64,000 bases of DNA from NCBI GenBank assembly GCA_913058265.1, contig CAJXPQ010000003.1, positions 1-64,000 of the forward strand, given 5' to 3'. The translations under genes were made by a program, and so were the position numbers. The notes below the pieces were generated by a model. The model was not told where the DNA came from. It saw only the letters and a program-made list of their open reading frames with translations, and made no database searches. The DNA comes from an uncultured Oligoflexia bacterium. GTDB taxonomy: Bacteria; Bdellovibrionota; Bacteriovoracia; Bacteriovoracales; Bacteriovoracaceae. This document shows positions 43,633 through 50,823 of the stretch, one piece after another (positions within the stretch are counted from its first letter, which is position 1; each line of letters begins with the position of its first letter).

Positions 43633-43740
43633 TTAACTTATATTAAGCGTTTCCCTGAAGATTTTATGTTTCAGCTAAATAAGTTAGAAGTAGGATCGCC
43701 GACACTACCTAAAGAGCGTAATAAGATAGGATTTAAATGA
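43633..43740 (+). pseudogene. C-terminal ORF6N fragment
   Basis: The frame reads KRFPEDFMFQLNK and then jumps to LPKERNKIGFK before TGA, i.e. the middle of the ORF6N protein joined to its last residues with the intervening part deleted. With the N-terminal fragment at 40889 it brackets the metallopeptidase and AbiE genes. Confidence 0.7.
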
Positions 43741-43768
43741 GTGACACTATCTGACCGACTCACCTGAG
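43741..43768 (+). promoter_or_regulatory. Putative WYL-regulator site A, upstream of the AAA+ operon
   Basis: GTGACACTATCTGACCGACT followed by CACCTGAG. It matches site B (47697-47724) at 19 of 28 ungapped positions, with CCGACTCA identical. Its start lies 62 nt before the ATPase ATG; site B lies 65 nt before the small ORF ATG. TATCT and AGATA flank the centre as a loose dyad. Confidence 0.5.
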
Positions 43769-43802
43769 ATACTTCATCTGTACTAATATTACAGAGGAGG
43801 AC

Positions 43803-45209
43803 ATGATTATAAATACCTACGACGAAAACAAGTTTCCCATAGTGACAGCGAATCTGACAAAGAACAAAGTCTTAGAAAATCTATTGAATAATTTTAATAC
43901 ACCGGAAGAAAAGGAGTTGATTATTGATCTCATCAATAGCATTCCATCGGAAATTATTGAGTATGAATACAATCTAAATTCAACAAAGGCAGATCTTAGG
44001 TATTTTTTCAAAGAGTATATCACTGAGACAGCGGCTTTCATGTTGTATGCCTATGTAAATGCAAAAGATAAGGATGTGTCTTGGGATAAGGCGTCACCAT
44101 ATTCGGTACTTCAAAGTTGTGAGGACTATGATTTAGAGCTCATAGGTCTCGAGATTGATGAAGAGGTTGAGGGATATGAAATTTACACAAGAAGTGAGAT
44201 AACTGATATCTTTGATCTATTGTGCTCTATAAGTTTTAAAGAGTTAATTGTATCTGAGACATTTCTAGATTTATTAGAAGAGCGCTTTGATAACTATAAA
44301 GAGATCATACAAAAATACGGAGAAATGAATAATCCCTTCAAAAAATATGCGGATGAATGCATAGAGATTGGTATTGATAGCTCTGCTGTTGAAAAGTATA
44401 AGGAATTAGCGGGAATCGTAAGTCTTCCTGTAAAATCATACAATATTGATTATAAATTTGTAATCAAAGAGCAAGATAGAATTGAAAATCCACATTATGA
44501 TGAAAAGTATATTCGTTGTGAAGATGGCATCAAAGACATTCAAAGTGCTGTTAAGAACTATGATGTAAATTCAAATACAAAACTATCTGTGATGATCATG
44601 GGAGTTCCTGGAAGTGGAAAATCCGAATATGCCATAAATATGTTTCCAAAGTTCATTAGGATTACTCCAGGTGTGCTTTTGAGTAAGTGGATCGGAGAAG
44701 CTGAGAAAACTCTTCGAAACACGTTCTTATATGCCGAGAAGATGCAAATCCCAATTATTATTGATGAGCTTGATGGAATATTAGTCTCTAGAGAGTCAGG
44801 TGATCACCATACTAAATCAGTGACTGTAGAATTCTTAACGATCCTTGATAGCTATAGAGGAATACTTATAAGTACCACAAATTTCTTTGACGAGATGGAT
44901 ATAGCCTTTTCTAGAAGGTTTACTTACAAGAAAGTATTTGAACAAATGTCGAAGGATGTCATAGGAGACTCTTGTATCAATTATTTCAAAGATAAGATTT
45001 TAGGTTTTGATGAGAAGGCGCTAAACAAAGCGATTCGAAGTATTTCAAAGTTATGCCTTGGTGACTTAAGAGTGGTTTATGACCAACTTGAACTCGAGAG
45101 ATCCAAACTCAGTGTTGAAGATTTGTCTCAAAGGCTAAGACGAGAAGTTGGATTTAGAAGTAACAAGGTAATAACAAATCAAAGATCACAGGTCGGTCTT
45201 TGTCGATAA
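43803..45209 (+). CDS. AAA+ ATPase of a WYL-associated module
   Basis: 468 residues, preceded by GAGGAGG. The first about 250 residues are helical and match no known domain. The AAA+ module follows: Walker A GVPGSGKS (about 267-274), KWIGEAEKTLRN, Walker B IIIDELD (about 318-324), sensor-1 Asn in ISTTNF (about 360) and Arg residues in FSRRF (371-372). It resembles the classical AAA (spastin/VPS4-like) clade seen in phage and bacterial remodelers. Coupled to the next gene. The N-terminal region may recognise the target. Confidence 0.75.
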   Translation: MIINTYDENKFPIVTANLTKNKVLENLLNNFNTPEEKELIIDLINSIPSEIIEYEYNLNSTKADLRYFFKEYITETAAFMLYAYVNAKDKDVSWDKASPYSVLQSCEDYDLELIGLEIDEEVEGYEIYTRSEITDIFDLLCSISFKELIVSETFLDLLEERFDNYKEIIQKYGEMNNPFKKYADECIEIGIDSSAVEKYKELAGIVSLPVKSYNIDYKFVIKEQDRIENPHYDEKYIRCEDGIKDIQSAVKNYDVNSNTKLSVMIMGVPGSGKSEYAINMFPKFIRITPGVLLSKWIGEAEKTLRNTFLYAEKMQIPIIIDELDGILVSRESGDHHTKSVTVEFLTILDSYRGILISTTNFFDEMDIAFSRRFTYKKVFEQMSKDVIGDSCINYFKDKILGFDEKALNKAIRSISKLCLGDLRVVYDQLELERSKLSVEDLSQRLRREVGFRSNKVITNQRSQVGLCR

Positions 45210-45238
45210 TAGTATCAAAGGTAATTGGGGAAGATAAA

Positions 45239-46666
45239 ATGAAAAATGCAACAACTCATAATTTTGATGATTTCTTTTATGACAAGGATAATGAATTAAC
45301 GGTTCAGGTCTGTAAGGATTTTGTTTCTACCAATTCACAATCTACATCTGTTCTCTATATTAGTGGAGAGTCTGGTCTTGGTAAGTCTCATTTAGGTGAA
45401 GCCATTCAGACTGAGGCAGAGCTAAAAGAATTAAGATGTATATTTATAAGTACTAATGAGTTTGTTTCTGAAATGATTAAGGCCATTCAAAATAATGTTT
45501 CGGAAGATTTTCGTGAGAAGTATACCAATGGATTAGATTTACTAATTATTGATGATCTGCAAGATCTCCGGAGTAAGTCGAGAACACAGAATGAGTTTCT
45601 CACAATTTTAAATTTTGCTGCATCCGGAAATATGAAACTTGTAGTATTTGCAGATGCTAAAATTAGTAAACTCTATGGTATGGAAAAAAGCATTCTCTCC
45701 AAGCTGCATAACTCATTACAACTAAATCTCAAACGTCCTAGTAAGAGCGAGATTGAAAGGTATTCAACTCATTACTTAGATAATAGGGATGTGAGCTATG
45801 AGCCTGGTATCATCAGTGTTATTTCTGGTGAGTATATAGGGAATTTCAATGAACTCTTAGGTTACTTAAAGAAGCTTGCACTATACTCATCACCTAAAAA
45901 TAAGATTTCAGTCGACATCGCCAAAGAAGTCATAAGTGAGTTGAGTGTTGAGGGAAAAGAATTTAAAGGCTTCACATCTATAAACCGCACACTAAAGAAT
46001 TGTATGGAGAAGTATCAGGATAGATTCTGTATCGAAACAGGAATTAAGTCCTTAGATGAGTTTATCCATGGTGTTGATAAAGGTGAGCTTGTTACATTCA
46101 TTAATAATGCCAATATGGATATGGGAAAATTCTTCATGGAGATCACTCTTAATATGGTGAAGAATAATGGAGTTTCGATTGCCTTCTTCTCCCTTGGGAC
46201 TAGCGCTCAAGAATTAACTCAATATGCTGTAGAACTTGAGACAGGTATTCCAAGTGAGAACTTGAAGGAAAGAAATCTTACTGATGAAAATATCGAAGAC
46301 CTTGAAAGGGCGGTACAAAACATAGGGCGATATTCAATATATCTTAATGATGATGAAAACTTAAAACTTAATACTATCACTGATGTTTTAGAAAATATTA
46401 AAAATGACTGTGATCTCAAGGTTGTGTTTATTGATGACCTAGCACGAGTTGAAGAGATTGACTATCATTTAATCCGAAAGTTGAGTCGTACTTGTAAAAG
46501 ACTTGGGGGTGCACTTGTAACAGCAGTCAGTAATGACTTAGAGATTTTATCTAACGCAAGTAAGGTTATTCGTATTGAGCATAAAAATGAAGCGTCAAAA
46601 CTTTTTGAAGTAATACAAAATAGTAGAGGTAAAAAAGGAACTTTTGATTTAGTTCGCTTTTACTAG
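45239..46666 (+). CDS. DnaA-like AAA+ fused to degenerate DnaB-like domain
   Basis: 475 residues from ATG 45239 (GGGGAAGA upstream; a TTG at 45200 overlaps the previous gene). Residues 1 to about 230 look like the DnaA AAA+ core: GESGLGKSHL (43-52) and LDLLIIDDLQDL (99-110). Residues of about 260-475 resemble the DnaB/RecA-type C-terminal helicase domain: TGIKSLDEFIHGVDKGELV, IAFFSLGTSAQEL, VVFIDDLARVEE and a final NSRGKKGTFDLVRFY. The second P-loop is NMDMGKF, lacking the normal GKT/S, so it may not hydrolyse ATP. DnaA's DNA-binding domain is absent. Confidence 0.7.
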   Translation: MKNATTHNFDDFFYDKDNELTVQVCKDFVSTNSQSTSVLYISGESGLGKSHLGEAIQTEAELKELRCIFISTNEFVSEMIKAIQNNVSEDFREKYTNGLDLLIIDDLQDLRSKSRTQNEFLTILNFAASGNMKLVVFADAKISKLYGMEKSILSKLHNSLQLNLKRPSKSEIERYSTHYLDNRDVSYEPGIISVISGEYIGNFNELLGYLKKLALYSSPKNKISVDIAKEVISELSVEGKEFKGFTSINRTLKNCMEKYQDRFCIETGIKSLDEFIHGVDKGELVTFINNANMDMGKFFMEITLNMVKNNGVSIAFFSLGTSAQELTQYAVELETGIPSENLKERNLTDENIEDLERAVQNIGRYSIYLNDDENLKLNTITDVLENIKNDCDLKVVFIDDLARVEEIDYHLIRKLSRTCKRLGGALVTAVSNDLEILSNASKVIRIEHKNEASKLFEVIQNSRGKKGTFDLVRFY

Positions 46667-47625
46667 GAAACTTTTTTGAGACCAGAGTTCCATATTTCTT
46701 CAACGGAACTTTGGATCTCCTTTGGAGTCACTGATGTCAGGTGTCCGCCAAACGAGGCAAGTAGTCTTGAAAGTTCACTGCTGACTGTACACTCTAGGTG
46801 TATTTCATAACTTGTTTCTGAGTGTTTTATAACTTCCTGACTCTTATGAATGATTTTTTCCTCAAAGTAGGTACCAAGAACTTCATCACACATTATTGTG
46901 ATCCGTTCACTTTCATCCTTTGTGCCACCAAAACCACCGAGTCCGCTCTCAAGATTGAACTCTTCTTGGTTTGGAATATCACAATCGATGTCAGTGATAT
47001 TAATATATTTTAATCTAGTAATTCTTATTTTTTTTAACTTATCATCCTTTAGATCTTTAACTAATAGATAAGGAGTTCCAGATGTTAATATAAAAACCAG
47101 TGGTGCAAACTGCCTTAATTGCTCATTGTAAGCAGCATTCTTATAAGGTGAATGATTTTGACAGGTAATGACTTTCTTTGTTCTCATCGCTTTTAAGATT
47201 TTATTAAAATCAGTATGATCGGTAGTATTAGGTTTCCCAGACATACTATAATCATAATAGTAATTCTTCTTTTGTTTTATTAGCTTCTGATTAGTCTTTT
47301 CTTTAAGATTATTTAGAATGGCATTCTCTGCAGAAGTCGCATGCTCGTAGAAATAACTATGAGAAGTATGTTTTAAGTTATTGAGCGCCATAAGAAGAAC
47401 CTCAAGAGTGTCTTCATTTAGCTTTAACTTATGCTCCAATTCATAGTCAGGGGAGATAAAGTATTTTGCTGGATAGTCATCAGTCTCAACCAGGCCGCGA
47501 CCATTCGAGAGCTCTTCTATATCCCGTCTTACCGTTCTCGTATCAACGTCGATGTCATTTGATAGTAGTTTCTTGCGAATCTCTGTGATGGAAATAGCGC
47601 TCATATCACTTAGGCCCCTAAGCAT
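46663..47625 (-). CDS. WYL-domain transcriptional regulator
   Basis: 320 residues. N-terminal winged helix-turn-helix (SITEIRKKLLSNDIDVDTRTVRRDIEEL), then a WYL-like ligand domain (KKVITCQNHSPY ... LRQFAPLVFILTSGTPYLLVKD ... IRITRLKYINITD) and a WCX-like C-terminus. The HTH homology continues upstream of ATG 47625 (LSKEKRQEYIYQ) without a stop for about 40 nt, so initiation may be at a non-ATG codon. Its 3' end overlaps the convergent operon by 4 nt. WYL proteins often regulate defence loci. Confidence 0.8.
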   Translation of the reverse strand: MLRGLSDMSAISITEIRKKLLSNDIDVDTRTVRRDIEELSNGRGLVETDDYPAKYFISPDYELEHKLKLNEDTLEVLLMALNNLKHTSHSYFYEHATSAENAILNNLKEKTNQKLIKQKKNYYYDYSMSGKPNTTDHTDFNKILKAMRTKKVITCQNHSPYKNAAYNEQLRQFAPLVFILTSGTPYLLVKDLKDDKLKKIRITRLKYINITDIDCDIPNQEEFNLESGLGGFGGTKDESERITIMCDEVLGTYFEEKIIHKSQEVIKHSETSYEIHLECTVSSELSRLLASFGGHLTSVTPKEIQSSVEEIWNSGLKKVS

Positions 47626-47696
47626 CTGATAGATATATTCTTGTCGCTTTTCTTTACTCAGCTTAATTATTTCGGGTACTTACCTTTGTTTTAACA

Positions 47697-47724
47697 GTGT
47701 CATAGTATGTCCGACTCATCGGCT
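47697..47724 (+). promoter_or_regulatory. Putative WYL-regulator site B
   Basis: GTGTCATAGTATGTCCGACT followed by CATCGGCT, matching site A in the same orientation. CCGA and TCGG form a short perfect dyad around CTCA. It lies between the divergent WYL gene and the small ORF at 47762, placed to control both. Confidence 0.5.
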
Positions 47725-47761
47725 AAAGTATTAATAACTTTTATTTTATCATTGGAGAACT

Positions 47762-47923
47762 ATGAAGACAGAACTAGAAATACGACTTAAGCAGGCCACT
47801 GGACTATTAGAAAGAATAAGTTCATTACCATTTATTTTTCCCTCACCATACGATCCAACTTTGGAGCAAGAAATTGGAGACTTCTTTGAATCAAGTTCAG
47901 AGTCAACTGCGGAAGAAGAGTAA
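47762..47923 (+). CDS. 53-codon ORF divergent from the WYL regulator
   Basis: ATG 47762 has GGAG 6 nt upstream. The product is acidic, begins MKTELEIRLKQATGLLERIS, contains the Pro-rich LPFIFPSPYDPT and ends SSSESTAEEE. No signal or membrane segment, no family recognised. The promoter region parallels that of the AAA+ operon (same motif at the same distance), which argues that it is a real, co-regulated component. Confidence 0.5.
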   Translation: MKTELEIRLKQATGLLERISSLPFIFPSPYDPTLEQEIGDFFESSSESTAEEE

Positions 47924-48029
47924 TGAAATGTCTCAAAGAAATTTTGAGTAATTATATGCTCATAAGATAGACACTCTGATTTCATATTTCAGCTGTCAAA
48001 AGATATGGTCAAAGGTTTATAGTACCAAT

Positions 48030-48146
48030 TTATCTAAAGAGAACTAGTCCTATCAGACCAACTCCGACAGGAAGAGATATAAGATTTAAGCTTAATGTCA
48101 CCTTAGACGTGTATTCTTTTCTGGTGGCAAGGCAGTAAGTACCAAA
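48030..48146 (-). pseudogene. Fragment of a membrane protein gene
   Basis: A 38-codon frame reads FGTYCLATRKEYTSKVTLSL and then NLISLPVGVGLIGLVLFR before TAA: the end of a membrane protein with one helix, no start codon and no ribosome site. It lies between the small ORF and rlmF at the right edge of the island. Identity unknown; the remaining bases of the 47924-48181 gap show nothing else. Confidence 0.3.
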
Positions 48147-48181
48147 AGCAGTTTAGATTGTTTTTGACGATCCAAGGTATC

Positions 48182-49105
48182 CTATCGAAATTTCCAAGCA
48201 AGTATATGGACAATCTTTTTTCCATGACGCATTTTGATTGTACGAACTTCTTTGGTCTTTAGGTTTCGTAATTGTTTATTAAGTTCAGGTAAATTATTTT
48301 TATTCGATACTAAAGTCGTAAACCATCGGCATTGATCTTTAACTTGTACAGATTGTTCTATCATCTTACTTATAAATGACATTTCACCTCCTGGACACCA
48401 AAGTTCATAGTCTTTGCCTCCAAAATTTGAAACATCACCTACTTTTATTTTATTTGCAGCATGACCTTTTTTATCTCTGTTTATGTTTAAATTTTTAACT
48501 TTGCGCTCACTTGCACTTTTTGCTTCTAAAAGTGATGAGTAAAAAGGAGGGTTACACATAGTGAAGTCAAAATGCTCATCTTGTTTAAGGATTCCTTGAA
48601 ATATATGATCGGCAGATTCCTGGTACCGCATCTTAATATTCTTTTTAAGTGTAGGGTTCGCATTTAATATTTTTTTACAATGATTGATACTATCTGAATG
48701 AATATCAGTTGCGACAAATTTCCAACCATAGACACTATTTCCAAGAATCGGATAAATACACCCTGTTCCAGCTCCAATATCAAGTCCTTTTATTTTAGGG
48801 CCCACAGGTGGAGTATCTCCATTCTGCTGAGTTAATAGATCTGCTATATAGTGAAGGTAGTCTACACGCCCCGGTATTGGAGGGCAGAGGTTACCTTTTG
48901 GAATAGTCCAATCTTTAACACTATAATGTAAGGCCAGAAGAGCTTGATTCAGTGTAAGAACTGCATTTGCATCTGAAAAATCAACACTAAGGTCACCGTA
49001 CTTGTTCTCACTTACATATGAGGTGAGTTTTGGAAATTCTTTAACTAAAGATTTAAAGTCATACTTCTCGTTATGTATATTTCTATGATGCAATTCTTTC
49101 GTCAT
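48182..49105 (-). CDS. rlmF: 23S rRNA (adenine-1618-N6)-methyltransferase RlmF
   Basis: 307 residues. LHHRNIHNEKYDFKSLVKEFP at the N-terminus and NLCPPIPGRVDYLHYIADLL are specific to RlmF (YbiN). GLDIGAGTGCIYPIL is SAM motif I and MCNPPFYSS the catalytic NPPF of N6-adenine methyltransferases. Methylates A1618 of 23S rRNA. First conserved gene to the right of the accessory island. Confidence 0.93.
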   Translation of the reverse strand: MTKELHHRNIHNEKYDFKSLVKEFPKLTSYVSENKYGDLSVDFSDANAVLTLNQALLALHYSVKDWTIPKGNLCPPIPGRVDYLHYIADLLTQQNGDTPPVGPKIKGLDIGAGTGCIYPILGNSVYGWKFVATDIHSDSINHCKKILNANPTLKKNIKMRYQESADHIFQGILKQDEHFDFTMCNPPFYSSLLEAKSASERKVKNLNINRDKKGHAANKIKVGDVSNFGGKDYELWCPGGEMSFISKMIEQSVQVKDQCRWFTTLVSNKNNLPELNKQLRNLKTKEVRTIKMRHGKKIVHILAWKFR

Positions 49106-49234
49106 ATAGGATGTTTACACTAGTATTGGTCTGCTGACTATCGGTCGTTAGTAGTTATTTCACGATATTAGGATTTTTGTGTATATTCCGCGTCTTTTGA
49201 GGTAGCTATACTCAAATTTAATATAGAGGATTTT

Positions 49235-49630
49235 ATGAAGATAGCAGTTGAACTTGTTAAGTACGATATGGATAAGACTAAGAAAAGAAAAAGAGCAAAC
49301 TTTTCAGTTGATGCCCAAACAGAAGAAGCAGTCATAGCAAAATTAGAAAAAATTCATAAAGGTGAAAAAGTTCAAGCTATACATGAGTTAGTATGGGGTG
49401 AAGAACAAGCGGAAAAGCAAAGCCATATGAAAAAGATCACAGGCAAAGTGAAATATTATGACGATGTCAAGGGTTTTGGATTCATTGAACCAGATGAGGA
49501 TATGGATGACTTATTTTTCCATGCAACCTCTTTAGGTGGCGGGACTGTTCATGACCATGATACTGTTCAATTTGAAGTTAGTGAGGGTCCTAAGGGACAT
49601 GTTGCTGTTAACGTAAAGCGTGTCGATTAA
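49235..49630 (+). CDS. Cold-shock-domain protein with N-terminal extension
   Basis: 131 residues. The C-terminal 70 form a cold-shock domain: ITGKVKYYDDVKGFGFIEPD (RNP1-like KGFGFI) and DDLFFHATSL (RNP2-like). The N-terminal 60, with basic KKRKRANFSVDAQTEEAVIAKL, are not typical of CspA and form a separate small domain. Likely a single-strand nucleic-acid binder. The downstream acyltransferase gene starts inside its last codons. Confidence 0.8.
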   Translation: MKIAVELVKYDMDKTKKRKRANFSVDAQTEEAVIAKLEKIHKGEKVQAIHELVWGEEQAEKQSHMKKITGKVKYYDDVKGFGFIEPDEDMDDLFFHATSLGGGTVHDHDTVQFEVSEGPKGHVAVNVKRVD

Positions 49631-50699
49631 ATTTACCAATCAATTAATAGATAGTGAACTAGGGAAGCTGGATCATCAGGGTTTCCCTTTTCTATCAAGT
49701 GAGTTTTTTAAAGCACTTGAGGGAAGTAAATCTGTTGGAGAGGACTCTGGGTGGAACCCTGTGTACATCAGCGATCCTGGCAAGTCTCTACTATACACTT
49801 TTGTTAAGAATCATAGCTATGGTGAGTATATATTTGATTGGGATTGGGCCAACTTTTATCATCAGAACAATACTTCCTATTATCCTAAGTTAACATCAAT
49901 GATTCCATTTACTTCTGTGACAACACCTCATTTCTTAGGTGAGTCGTCTAGGTCTGTAATGGAAGCTTATGAAAAATTTTATGAAGAAAATAATTTTTCT
50001 TCATCACATTTTCTATTTTTACCTGAAACCGAGTTAGATTTTTTTAAATCCTTTGACTATATAATTAGAGATAGTTTTCAATATCATTTCAATAATAATG
50101 CATATGAAACATTCGAAGACTTTTTATCTAACTTAAAAAATAAAAAAGCCAAACAAATACGCAAAGAAAGAATTTTCACAGATAGTATCAAAATAACAAA
50201 AATTACTGGCTTAGATTTAACTTTAGAGCATGCAGATGAGATGTATCAATTTTATCTTTCAACTATCGATAACAAACAGGCAATACCATACTTGACGAAA
50301 AGTTTCTTTGTTCAAATTTTCACTAGATTGAAAAAGAATATTCTTTATGTTCAAGCAAAAAATCTAGATGTTACTATTGCAGGAGCGCTCTACTTTTATG
50401 ATTCAAATCGACTATATGGGCGTTACTGGGGAGCCACGGAAAGTATGGCGAATCTTCACTTCGAGTTATGTTATTACCAGGGGATTGAGTTTTGTATTCA
50501 AAAAAAACTATCTGTTTTTGAAGCCGGTGCTCAAGGTGAACATAAAATTAGTAGAGGGTTTTCCCCCGTTAAAACATATAGTGCACATAAATTTAAACAT
50601 TCAGGTTTTTCCCATGCCATAAGTATGTATATTGAAGATGAAAGAAAAAATATTGAGAAAATTATGTCTATCCTCAGTGAAAAACTGCCATTTAAATAA
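49620..50699 (+). CDS. Predicted N-acyltransferase (COG3146/DUF482-like)
   Basis: 359 residues from GTG 49620, overlapping the cold-shock gene by 11 nt. FPFLSSEFFKALEGSKSVG, YIFDWDWANFYHQN and YPKLTSMIPFTSVT are typical of the peptidogalycan/COG3146 acyltransferases with a GNAT-like double fold. The C-terminal EAGAQGEHKISRGF is another family block. Substrate unknown. Confidence 0.8.
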   Translation: MSIKFTNQLIDSELGKLDHQGFPFLSSEFFKALEGSKSVGEDSGWNPVYISDPGKSLLYTFVKNHSYGEYIFDWDWANFYHQNNTSYYPKLTSMIPFTSVTTPHFLGESSRSVMEAYEKFYEENNFSSSHFLFLPETELDFFKSFDYIIRDSFQYHFNNNAYETFEDFLSNLKNKKAKQIRKERIFTDSIKITKITGLDLTLEHADEMYQFYLSTIDNKQAIPYLTKSFFVQIFTRLKKNILYVQAKNLDVTIAGALYFYDSNRLYGRYWGATESMANLHFELCYYQGIEFCIQKKLSVFEAGAQGEHKISRGFSPVKTYSAHKFKHSGFSHAISMYIEDERKNIEKIMSILSEKLPFK

Positions 50700-50823
50700 C
50701 TATTTCCGCAGTACGTTGTATAATTAAAGCTTTGCTGTACAATAAAATAACAATCCCATTTATAAAATCTAGATGATAAATACCTTTTACTTGGTAATTT
50801 GCATTAATAATAAAGGAATATAC

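Noticed and set aside
31150-43740. Canonical integron (intI, attI, attC)
   Set aside because: No tyrosine recombinase gene lies in the window and none of the repeats has a GTTRRRY site in the right place. Only the weaker term cassette-like is used.
43741-47724. Direct repeats as attachment sites of a small integrated element
   Set aside because: Not excluded, but the constant distance to two start codons and the presence of a WYL regulator favour an operator. No integrase is nearby.
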